A stretch of DNA of 64,000 nt from Duganella sp. sic0402 (lineage in GTDB: Bacteria; Pseudomonadota; Gammaproteobacteria; Burkholderiales; Burkholderiaceae_D), in assembly GCF_019219065.1 (NCBI RefSeq), contig NZ_JAHUWK010000013.1, positions 1 to 64,000 of the forward strand, written 5' to 3'. The notes under the pieces were generated by a model, which did no database searches, was not told where the DNA came from, and saw nothing but the letters and a program-made list of their open reading frames with translations. Below, piece after piece: positions 51,442 through 58,767 of the stretch. The translations under genes were made by a program, and so were the position numbers. Numbering within the stretch: the stretch's first letter is position 1; every line of letters starts with the position of its first letter.

Positions 51442-52440
51442 ATGAGCGAGTTGCCAGCAGCATTGCCGCCAGCCGTACGTGCGCTGGCAGAGGCGGACTT
51501 CAGCGCCATCGCTCCACGCTTCACGGCCGCTGGCTTCACGGTCGCCGAGCCGGCGGACGGCATCATCACGATCCGTGCCGCCGCTGTCGATGCGGCGCGT
51601 CCTGCCTTGCTGATCTCCGTCGGTGTGCATGGCGACGAGACGGGGCCGATCGAAGTCGTGGCGTATCTGCTGGACGCCTTGTCGCATCAGCCTTCCGCGC
51701 TGGCGGTGGACCTGATGCTTTGCGTCGGCAACATCGGTGCCATCCGCGCTGGCAAGCGTTTCATCGACGCGGACCTGAACCGTATGTTCCGCGAACAGCG
51801 CGGCACGCTGGAAGGCACGGCCGAAGCAGCACGGGCCGATGTGATGATCGCGGCCACTACCGCTTTCTTCAAGGATGCCGGGCCGGTGCGCTGGCATCTT
51901 GATCTGCATACGGCGATCCGGCCTTCGGTGTATCCAACCTTCGCCATTGTGCCGGAGCTGATTGCCGACCAGCCGCGCGCGCAGCTGATCGACTGGCTGG
52001 GGCTTGCCGGCATTGGCGCCATCATCATGAATCCGGCATCGGTGGGCACTTACAGTTACTACTCGGCCGAGCATCATGCGGCGGCCGGCACCACCATTGA
52101 ATTGGGCCGCATCGGCACGCTGGGGCAGAACGACCTGGCGCAGTTCAAGGATGCATCGCAGGCGCTGGACGACCTGCTGCGCGGCGCGGCGCAACGCGAG
52201 GGCACGCAGCGGCCGCACATCTTCAATACGGCGCGCCAGATCATCAAGCTGAGTGAGCAGTTCAAGATGGCGTTTGGCAAGGAGACGCATAACTTCACCG
52301 CCATGAAACAGGGTGAAGAGATTGCGCGCGATGGCGACACGATTTACACGGTGCAGCATCCGGAGGAGCTGGTGGTGTTTCCGAATCCCGATGTGCGTGT
52401 GGGGCTGCGTGCGGGCTTGATGGTGGTGCGGGTCGGCTGA
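51442..52440 (+). CDS. astE: Succinylglutamate desuccinylase
   Basis: A 332-residue zinc hydrolase of the M14/AstE-AspA group that releases glutamate and succinate in the last AST step. Zinc ligands: His and Glu in SVGVHGDETGPIEV and His in HLDLHTAIRPS. The catalytic Glu is in TTIELGRIGTLG. The ATG at 51442 lies four bases after gdhB; longer upstream frames would run inside gdhB. It is the last gene of the arginine operon. Confidence 0.95.
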   Translation: MSELPAALPPAVRALAEADFSAIAPRFTAAGFTVAEPADGIITIRAAAVDAARPALLISVGVHGDETGPIEVVAYLLDALSHQPSALAVDLMLCVGNIGAIRAGKRFIDADLNRMFREQRGTLEGTAEAARADVMIAATTAFFKDAGPVRWHLDLHTAIRPSVYPTFAIVPELIADQPRAQLIDWLGLAGIGAIIMNPASVGTYSYYSAEHHAAAGTTIELGRIGTLGQNDLAQFKDASQALDDLLRGAAQREGTQRPHIFNTARQIIKLSEQFKMAFGKETHNFTAMKQGEEIARDGDTIYTVQHPEELVVFPNPDVRVGLRAGLMVVRVG

Positions 52441-52457
52441 TCTTTACCCGTCTTTAC
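52441..52457 (+). promoter_or_regulatory. Direct repeat TCTTTAC, 10-base period, upstream of the EF-hand gene
   Basis: TCTTTAC occurs at 52441-52447 and 52451-52457, exactly one helical turn apart, just after astE and about 75 bases before the EF-hand gene. OmpR-type response regulators bind such heptamer direct repeats. The identity of any regulator is unknown. Confidence 0.3.
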
Positions 52458-52532
52458 ACTCGGCGGGCTTATGGATACATGGTTTAGTTCGTTAATAGGT
52501 ACAACATTGTCCTTAACTACGGAGTAAGAGCC

Positions 52533-53057
52533 ATGAGCACCATCAGCAGTCTGTCCAGCAGTACCGCCGCCAGCGCCACCAGTTTCGATCCCGCCAAAGG
52601 CGCGGCGCGCTTCGCTTCCAAAATCTTCAGCGATATGGATGCCGATACCGACGGTTCGGTTACCAAAGACGAATTCGTCAAAGGCCTGGAATCCAAAGGT
52701 GTCTCGACCGAAGACGCGACCAAGCAGTACGCGGCGATCGACAAAGAGGGCGCCGGCTCGATCACCAAGGACGATCTGGAATCGGCCATCAAGAGCGGCG
52801 ATTTCAAACCGCCCCGCCCGCAAGGCGGCGGTGAGGGCGGCACGCAAGCCGCTGGCGGCGCGGGTGGCGCCGGCGGGGCAGGTGCCGCCGGAGGCACCAG
52901 CAGCGCCACCAAAACCTATGAAGCCGCCGATAAAAACGAAGATGGCACCGTCACGCAACAGGAACAACTGGTCTACGACATGGCCCAAGCCGCCAAGTCC
53001 GCCGCTGCCAGCACCAGCGCCGACAAGCTCGGCAACAACGTCGACGCACTAGCCTGA
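52533..53057 (+). CDS. EF-hand calcium-binding protein
   Basis: A 174-residue protein. A good EF-hand loop is DMDADTDGSVTKDEF (residues ~34-46), with weaker ones DKEGAGSITKDDL and ADKNEDGTVTQQEQ. A Gly/Ala-rich linker (residues ~97-125) separates the second and third hands. No signal peptide is clear; the Ser/Thr/Ala-rich N-terminus is disordered. Small EF-hand proteins of this type are common in Oxalobacteraceae; their role is not known. GGAGTAAG precedes the ATG. Confidence 0.85.
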   Translation: MSTISSLSSSTAASATSFDPAKGAARFASKIFSDMDADTDGSVTKDEFVKGLESKGVSTEDATKQYAAIDKEGAGSITKDDLESAIKSGDFKPPRPQGGGEGGTQAAGGAGGAGGAGAAGGTSSATKTYEAADKNEDGTVTQQEQLVYDMAQAAKSAAASTSADKLGNNVDALA

Positions 53058-53150
53058 CCCGCCTTGCGGCCGCGCAAACCTCACGCGCGCGCCGCTGAAT
53101 TTGTCCCGCCGTCGGTCATGCTCGGCTGGGATGACGGCTGATGTAAAGAG

Positions 53151-53270
53151 TTAAGCGCGGACGATCAGGGCGGTCAGGGTGATGGCCAGGCCGACCAGGA
53201 TCATGGCGGCGCCGGTCAGGGCCGCTGGGTGGACGCGGCGAGATACGGTGGGGATCTTTTTAATCGGCAT
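53151..53270 (-). CDS. Small single-pass membrane protein, 39 residues
   Basis: An ORF below usual size limits, with a strong ribosome-binding site (AAGGAG nine bases before the ATG). A basic N-terminus (PIKKIPTVSRRVH) is followed by one hydrophobic helix (residues ~16-36) and ends Val-Arg-Ala. That pattern predicts an inner membrane microprotein with its N-terminus in the cytoplasm. It stands alone between the EF-hand gene and the permease. No homologue was recognised. Confidence 0.6.
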   Translation of the reverse strand: MPIKKIPTVSRRVHPAALTGAAMILVGLAITLTALIVRA

Positions 53271-53390
53271 GGCTGGGTTCTCCTTCTTGGCTTTGAGTAA
53301 CACTTGCCTCAAGCGTAACCCGGAGGCCCGTTTCCAATCTATACACGTCGCGTATCAAAAGTAAGCACTTGTAACGAGGTTGTTTTTTAG

Positions 53391-53434
53391 GCACAAAATA
53401 CCTTTAGCGACAGCGGACCGGAAGGCCCTATAAT
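53391..53434 (+). promoter_or_regulatory. Permease promoter with shared 13-base word and exact -10 box
   Basis: A perfect TATAAT lies at 53429-53434, 42 bases before the GTG start. The -35 region has no TTGACA-like hexamer but contains GCGACA (53407-53412, the complement of TGTCGC). GCACAAAATACCT (53391-53403), shared with the gdhB leader, lies just upstream. This layout fits an activator-dependent promoter. Confidence 0.5.
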
Positions 53435-53476
53435 CGCTGTGTTTTTGCCCGAACAAACCTCCCACAAGGAATGCCT

Positions 53477-54934
53477 GTGAACCAAACGTTGGTCCAGAAA
53501 CTGACCCGTACCAAGCCGGTCGATCATAGCAACACCGAACACGCTCCAAGCAGCAATACCTTGCACCGCTCTGTAGGCTTGTTTCCCCTGACGATGATCG
53601 GCGTCGGCGCCACCATCGGCACCGGGATTTTCTTCACGATGGTAGAAGCCGTGCCCAAGGCCGGCCCGTCGGTCATCCTGTCGTTTCTGATCGCGGCGAT
53701 CACCGCCGGCCTGACCGCGCTGTGCTACGCAGAATTGTCGTTCCGTATTCCCGCCTCCGGCTCGTCGTATTCCTTTGCCTACGCGACCGTGGGCGAGTTC
53801 CTGGCCTTCATCATGGCGGCCTGCCTGCTGCTGGAATATGGCTTGGCCGCCAGCGCGGTGGCGATCGGCTGGTCGGATTATCTGAACAACTTCCTCAACA
53901 ACGCCTTCGGCTGGCATATTCCCGAGATGCTGCGTTCGCCGAGCATCGTCGCCACCGCCACGCACGGTATCGAATTTCGTAGTGGCCACATCAACCTGCC
54001 GCCGATCATTCTGGTGTGCTTGTGCTGCCTGCTGCTGATCCGTGGCGCCAAGGAGTCGGCCACCACCAATGCCATCATGGTGCTGATCAAGCTGGCGATC
54101 CTGATCTTCTTCGTGGTGGTTGCCTTCACCGGTTTTGACATCAACAACTTCCACCCGTTCTTCAGCCCGGACGGCATCCACATCACCGGTGCGGCTGGTG
54201 TGACGGCGGCTGCGGCCACGGTGTTCTTCTCCTTCATCGGCCTGGACACGGTTGCCACCGCTGGCGAGGAAGTGAAAAATCCTAAACGCAATGTGCCGAT
54301 CGGCATCCTGGCCGCGCTGGGCATCGTCACTGTTTTCTACATGCTGGTGGCGGTGGCCGCGATGGGCGCGCAGCCGGCAGCCAAGTTTGCCGGCCAGGAA
54401 GCCGGTCTGGCGGTCATCCTGCAAAACGTCACCGGCCAGACCTGGCCGGCGCTGGTGCTGGCGGCTGGCGCGGTGGTGTCGGTGTTCAGCGTGACGCTGG
54501 TGACCATCTATGGACAGACCCGTATTCTGTACGCCATCTCCAGGGACGGCCTGATTTCGCCGGCATTCCAGAAGGTCAGCCCGCGCACCGGCTCGCCGAC
54601 CCAGAACACCCTGATCGTCTGTATCGTGGTCGGCCTGGTGGCTGGTTTTGTTGACGCTACCTTCCTGTGGGACATGGTCAGCATGGGGACGCTGACCGCG
54701 TTCAGCGTGGTCTCGCTGGCGGTGCCGGTGATGCGCCGCAAGGCCGGCCCTGCGGCAGAGAAGGGCTTCCGCGTGCCGGGCGGTCCTTATCTGGTGCCTG
54801 GGTTGAGCATCGCCGCCTGCCTGTACCTGATGTTTGGCCTGTCGATGACCACCTACACCGTGTTCGCGATCTGGATGAGCGCGGCGGTGCTGACCTATCT
54901 GCTGTATGGCATGCGCAACTCGCGCCTGAACTAA
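53477..54934 (+). CDS. APC-family amino acid permease (cationic amino acid transporter type)
   Basis: A 485-residue, 12-13-helix inner membrane transporter. The first-helix motif GVGATIGTGIFFTM and the long TM6-8 region with FFSFIGLDTVATAGEEVKNPKR are typical of the CAT/YhdG group of the APC superfamily, which carries arginine, lysine and ornithine. The start is probably the GTG at 53477 with AAGGA six bases upstream; the ATG at 53471 directly touches that site. Proximity to the AST operon and a shared leader motif suggest arginine uptake, which is an inference. Confidence 0.88.
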   Translation: MNQTLVQKLTRTKPVDHSNTEHAPSSNTLHRSVGLFPLTMIGVGATIGTGIFFTMVEAVPKAGPSVILSFLIAAITAGLTALCYAELSFRIPASGSSYSFAYATVGEFLAFIMAACLLLEYGLAASAVAIGWSDYLNNFLNNAFGWHIPEMLRSPSIVATATHGIEFRSGHINLPPIILVCLCCLLLIRGAKESATTNAIMVLIKLAILIFFVVVAFTGFDINNFHPFFSPDGIHITGAAGVTAAAATVFFSFIGLDTVATAGEEVKNPKRNVPIGILAALGIVTVFYMLVAVAAMGAQPAAKFAGQEAGLAVILQNVTGQTWPALVLAAGAVVSVFSVTLVTIYGQTRILYAISRDGLISPAFQKVSPRTGSPTQNTLIVCIVVGLVAGFVDATFLWDMVSMGTLTAFSVVSLAVPVMRRKAGPAAEKGFRVPGGPYLVPGLSIAACLYLMFGLSMTTYTVFAIWMSAAVLTYLLYGMRNSRLN

Positions 54935-54940
54935 GAGGTC

Positions 54941-55029
54941 GTTTCAAAAAGACCGCAGCTGCGTTACGGCCCCTCGCCGTGCAGCTGCACTGTCTTCGTC
55001 GCCGTGCCTCGCTGCGGCCATTTTGAAAC
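54941..55029. repeat. Imperfect palindromic intergenic repeat (MITE-like), 89 bp
   Basis: The left arm 54941-54959 and right arm 55011-55029 (GCTGCGG..TTTTGAAAC) are inverted copies with 17 of 19 bases matching. The 51-base interior is GC-rich with partial internal pairing. It lies six bases after the permease stop and 20 bases before a terminator. It encodes nothing. It resembles short non-autonomous repeats that recur between genes in Burkholderiales genomes, but recurrence cannot be tested in this window. Confidence 0.5.
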
Positions 55030-55049
55030 AAGCTCCCGGCGCGCAGATT

Positions 55050-55086
55050 AAAAAGCCCCGGCCGCTTGCGCGCGCCGGGGCTTTTT
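55050..55086. terminator. Bidirectional intrinsic terminator
   Basis: AAAAAGCCCCGGC and GCCGGGGCTTTTT form a near-perfect stem with an eleven-base loop rich in GC. It has T-runs in both directions, so it ends the permease transcript and the small minus-strand ORF transcript. Confidence 0.93.
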
Positions 55087-55115
55087 GCCATTTTGCTCGG
55101 TTGCTGTGCAGCTGA

Positions 55116-55211
55116 TTACTCTTTGCTTTCTGGCTTGCTGCCCAGGTAGAGGCGCAGTACCAGGCCCGACAGGGCGATTGCGGCAGGCAGGTTTTCGATG
55201 ATGGTCAGCAT
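55116..55211 (-). CDS. Small hydrophobic protein, 31 residues
   Basis: The ATG at 55211 has GGAG six bases upstream. The product has a hydrophobic stretch (residues ~3-23, TIIENLPAAIALSGLVLRLYL) followed by the polar tail GSKPESKE. It starts 23 bases after the 73-residue gene and ends 29 bases before a terminator, so the two probably form a small transcript. It is too short for homology assignment. Confidence 0.55.
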   Translation of the reverse strand: MLTIIENLPAAIALSGLVLRLYLGSKPESKE

Positions 55212-55234
55212 GGCGTTCTCCAGTGAGTGAATGA

Positions 55235-55456
55235 TTAGCCGCGCGATGCGAAGAAGCGCAGTTCGGCGGACAGGCTAGGGGAATGGCGCTCGCAGTCATT
55301 CGCCAGACTGTTCAACCACCAGATGGTTTCTTCTTTGTTGCGCTGCGACATAGCTGGCTTCACGGCGAACACGGCAGTGATCAGCTGGCGTACTGCATTG
55401 GCAACATTGGTGAAGTAACCAGTGTCGTTGACGCTGTTGTAGGTCGTTGCGCTCAT
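55235..55456 (-). CDS. Hypothetical protein, 73 residues
   Basis: A small soluble protein with conserved-looking Trp and Cys residues (EETIWWLNSLANDCERHS) and no signal peptide. The ATG at 55456 is six bases after GGAG; an ATG at 55468 overlaps that site, so the shorter form is preferred. No family with known function was recognised. The 90 bases upstream contain GTTTGTT and AACAAAC arms about 30 bases apart. Confidence 0.7.
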   Translation of the reverse strand: MSATTYNSVNDTGYFTNVANAVRQLITAVFAVKPAMSQRNKEETIWWLNSLANDCERHSPSLSAELRFFASRG

Positions 55457-55559
55457 CAGAAGCTCCATAAATAGTCGTTTGTTGCGTTGCAGTATGCACC
55501 GCTTTCAGTAATAAACAAACTTTTGATTTATGATACGAGCCATAAGCCAGGCGTATAAC

Positions 55560-56468
55560 TTATTGCGGATCGAGCCAGCGTCCTGCAAACATGGTGCACA
55601 TCAGGGCGGCGACGATCAGCCCGATGCCGGTCCACTGCCAGCCGTTGATGCTGTCGCCGAGTATCAGCATGCCCGAGGTAATGCCGGCCACCGGCACGCC
55701 CAGGCTGAACGGGGCGACGCGGTTGACCGGATAGCGCTTGAGCAGGCGCGTCCACAGGGCATAGCCGAGGATGGTGGACATCCAGCCCAGGTAAGCCACC
55801 GCGATCCAGGTGGTGAACGGGGCGCTGGTCCATTGCCAGCGGGTGGCCGCATCGTCAAAGGCCAGCGACAGCAGCACGAAGGGGATGATGGGCACGGCGC
55901 TGCACCAGACCATGAAGCTGATCACGTCAAAGCCGGGTGCCGTCTTTTGCGCGCCGCGCACCACGATGTTGGAGACCGCCCACATGGCGGCGCCGAGCAG
56001 GCACAGCGCGAAACCGGCGGGTGTGATGTCGCTGACGTGGCCGCTCTCGAAGAAGTTCATCGCAAAGCAGCCCAGGCCGACCGCCGCCAGCGCCAGGCCG
56101 CCACGCAGCGCGCGGCTGGTGTGTTCCTTAAGCAGCATGAAGCCGAAAATGGCGGTGAAGAACACCTGCGTTTGCAGGATCACCGACGCCAGCGACGCCG
56201 ACATGCCCACCTTCAGCGACAGGAATAGAAAGCCAAACTGGCCCACACCCTGGCTCAAGCCGTAAGCGATTACCCACTTCGCTGGCAGTTTCGGCGGCCG
56301 GATGAAGATAATCAGCGGCAGCATGGCGAAGATGTAGCGCGCGGCGCCGAGCTGGAACGGCGTCATGCTGCGCAGCCCGACTTTCATCGCGACGAAATTG
56401 GTGCCCCAGATAACGACGACCAGCAGGGCGGAAAGCAGGTCGCGGGTGGTGAACTGAGCGGTTGTCAT
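55560..56468 (-). CDS. EamA-family (DMT) metabolite exporter
   Basis: A 302-residue inner membrane protein with ten predicted helices as two EamA repeats (residues ~10-140 and ~150-290). The motif VIWGTNFVAMKVGLR opens the first repeat and LKEHTSRALRGG lies at the end of the first half. These carriers export amino acids, cysteine derivatives or other small metabolites; the substrate is unknown. The start is set at ATG 56468, with ATG 56477 as an alternative. Longer frames would overlap FUSC coding sequence. Confidence 0.86.
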   Translation of the reverse strand: MTTAQFTTRDLLSALLVVVIWGTNFVAMKVGLRSMTPFQLGAARYIFAMLPLIIFIRPPKLPAKWVIAYGLSQGVGQFGFLFLSLKVGMSASLASVILQTQVFFTAIFGFMLLKEHTSRALRGGLALAAVGLGCFAMNFFESGHVSDITPAGFALCLLGAAMWAVSNIVVRGAQKTAPGFDVISFMVWCSAVPIIPFVLLSLAFDDAATRWQWTSAPFTTWIAVAYLGWMSTILGYALWTRLLKRYPVNRVAPFSLGVPVAGITSGMLILGDSINGWQWTGIGLIVAALMCTMFAGRWLDPQ

Positions 56469-56511
56469 GCCGCTCATACTAGCAGTGTTCTTGCCTGCGG
56501 GCGGGGGCGGG

Positions 56512-58686
56512 TCAGGCCAGGTCGCGCAGGATGGCCTGGCGGTGGACGATGATTTTGACGGCGTCCGCCTGCAGCAGCCGGATGCGGCGCTGGACCAGCG
56601 GCCAGCCCGACCACGGCACCAGCGCCGCCTGTGCCGCGTCCGCACGCTGCGCCGACAGCGTGGCGGCGGACATCAGTGCATCCTCGCTTGCCGCCGCGCT
56701 GCGCGGGTCCAGCGCGCGCGTGAGCACCTCAACTACCTGGTCGTGGCTCTCGCCCAGCATGGCGTTGACCGCGCCGACCGGCAGCTCTCTGGTATGGCGC
56801 CGCAGGATGGCGCGCAGGGCCGCCACATGCGCCACCAGCAGGTAGTTCTGCACGATGAACAGATTGATGTCCTCCACCGCGCGCTGCTTGCGCGCCGGTT
56901 CGTCCAGCATGCGCACCAGCGCGGAGCTCAGCGCCGCCAGGCTGTCCATCAGGCGCTTGCGCTCGATGCGGTAGGCGAAATCGTCCTTGCCTTTGCCTTG
57001 CAGCAGATCGAAGCTGGCCTGCATATAGCGCAGGTTCACATTCAGCACCTCGTGCACCAGGCGTGGCAGGGATTGGTATTCCCAGTTGGCCAGCACAAAG
57101 CTGAACACCGTCGCCACTGCCGCGCCGATGAAGGTGTCGACCAGGCGCTCGGTGATCAGGTCATGGTTGCCGGGTGCGATCAGATGCATTTGCAGCAGTA
57201 TCATCACCGACACCGCAATCGCCGCATAGCGGTAGCGCAGGTAGATGAAGGTTGGCGTGGCGACGGTGGACAGCACCAGGATGCCGAGTATCACCGCCGG
57301 ATAATTGAGGAACTTGATGATCAGCGCGGTGATGACGCAGCCGATGATGGTGCCGATGATGCGGTCGCTGCGGCGCTGCTTGGTCATGCTGAACGACGGC
57401 TTGAGGATGATCACAATGGTCAGCACGATCCAGTAGCTGTGCGCCGCATACGGCAGCAGCGCCGCTACCGCCAGCCCGACCGAGATCGCCATCGCTACCC
57501 GCAGCGAAAAGCGGAAGATCGGTGAATCCATGCGCAGGTGCGACAGGATCATGCGGAACTCGTACTTCTGCTGCGACAGGAAGGGACCCATGTCGGCGTC
57601 CGCCCAGAACGGCGTGGTGGCGTAGGCTTTCTGGCTGGCCTGATGCAGCTCGCCGATCATCTTGATGATGGCGCGGATCTTGTTGCGCTGCGCGCGCAGC
57701 ACGGCCAGCGCTTCCTGCTGCGGTTTGCCCTGCTCGATGCGCTGCTGGATCGCAGCCAGTTCCGCCTCGATGGCGTCCAGCTCCGGCTCGTAGCTGATTT
57801 CAGGATAGGACGACTTCTTGCGCGTCACGTCGTACGCCACCGATTCGATATCGCGCGCTGCCTTGTAGGCCAGGTCGTGCAGGGTTTGCATCACCGGCGT
57901 GTCGGCCAGGTGGGCGCGCAGCAGCGCGTAGTCGGTGTGGGTGGACAGGATCAGCTCATACAGGTCCAGCATGCAGACGTGGACCTGCACCACGATGGCG
58001 TCCTTGGCGTTGTTGTGGGCGCGCAGTATCAGGTCGCGCGATGCCTGCTGGCGGTCGGCCAGCAGGCTTTGGTGGCGGATCAGCTTATTGAATTGTTCGG
58101 TGAGGTTGAAGCGGGTGTCGTAGAAGTCGGCCTTGATGTCGATGTAGGCCGCCAGCTCGAACAGCGCCTCTGCCAGCACCTGCTGCTTGATGCGGTGACG
58201 CAGCACCCACGACACGCCCATTGCATACGCCAGGTAGGCCACAGCACCCAGCGTGAACAGGCCGGTGTGGATGAAGGACTCGCGCACCGTCATGGTGTGC
58301 TCCATCGACATGGTCATGATGAACAGCGTGGCCAGTTGCAGCGGCATCGATTTGCGGCCGTAGACCACCATCATGCAGGCGGCAAAGCTGATCAGCACCA
58401 GTGTCACCATCAGCAGCCAGTGATATGGCGCGCAGAGGCTGATCAGCAGGGTGACGGCGCTGCACAGCAGTACCGAGGCGCTCATCTCGTTGAACTTGTG
58501 GCGCAGGGGACTGGGCATGTCCATCAGCGCGGTGCACAGCGCGCCGATGCAGACCGTCATGGCAACCGCCATGTCGGCGAATTGCAGGGTAATCAGCGTG
58601 ACGCCAACCAGACCGGCGGCGAAGCGCAAGCCAAGATAAAAGTAATGGCTATAGAAGAAGGTGCGCAGATTGAGTGCGTAATGCAT
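56512..58686 (-). CDS. FUSC-family inner membrane protein (YccS/AaeB-like)
   Basis: A 724-residue protein with two hydrophobic blocks (residues ~20-175 and ~400-535), each of several helices, separated by a soluble domain, and a soluble C-terminal domain. This is the organisation of FUSC proteins such as AaeB (aromatic acid efflux) and YccS. No membrane-fusion partner (AaeA) lies nearby, so a classic Aae pump is not supported. The ATG at 58686 has AAGG eight bases upstream; the earlier ATGs at 58719 and 58713 lie inside or next to a strong inverted repeat. Confidence 0.85.
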   Translation of the reverse strand: MHYALNLRTFFYSHYFYLGLRFAAGLVGVTLITLQFADMAVAMTVCIGALCTALMDMPSPLRHKFNEMSASVLLCSAVTLLISLCAPYHWLLMVTLVLISFAACMMVVYGRKSMPLQLATLFIMTMSMEHTMTVRESFIHTGLFTLGAVAYLAYAMGVSWVLRHRIKQQVLAEALFELAAYIDIKADFYDTRFNLTEQFNKLIRHQSLLADRQQASRDLILRAHNNAKDAIVVQVHVCMLDLYELILSTHTDYALLRAHLADTPVMQTLHDLAYKAARDIESVAYDVTRKKSSYPEISYEPELDAIEAELAAIQQRIEQGKPQQEALAVLRAQRNKIRAIIKMIGELHQASQKAYATTPFWADADMGPFLSQQKYEFRMILSHLRMDSPIFRFSLRVAMAISVGLAVAALLPYAAHSYWIVLTIVIILKPSFSMTKQRRSDRIIGTIIGCVITALIIKFLNYPAVILGILVLSTVATPTFIYLRYRYAAIAVSVMILLQMHLIAPGNHDLITERLVDTFIGAAVATVFSFVLANWEYQSLPRLVHEVLNVNLRYMQASFDLLQGKGKDDFAYRIERKRLMDSLAALSSALVRMLDEPARKQRAVEDINLFIVQNYLLVAHVAALRAILRRHTRELPVGAVNAMLGESHDQVVEVLTRALDPRSAAASEDALMSAATLSAQRADAAQAALVPWSGWPLVQRRIRLLQADAVKIIVHRQAILRDLA

Positions 58687-58710
58687 GGCTATGGCCTTGT
58701 GGGCAGCTTG

Positions 58711-58743
58711 CATGCGCATCCCAGGATCGCCAGGATGCGCATG
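58711..58743 (-). promoter_or_regulatory. 11-bp inverted repeat upstream of the FUSC gene
   Basis: CATGCGCATCC (58711-58721) and GGATGCGCATG (58733-58743) are perfectly complementary with an 11-base loop. It lies between the M14 peptidase stop and the FUSC start. There is no T-run on the minus strand, so an operator or leader hairpin is more likely than a terminator. Confidence 0.55.
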
Positions 58744-58767
58744 TTGTGTAACGCAGGTTTAAATTGT

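Noticed and set aside
58687..58719. Upstream ATGs (58719, 58713) as FUSC starts
   Set aside because: They lie inside or beside a perfect inverted repeat and have no Shine-Dalgarno sequence, unlike the ATG at 58686.
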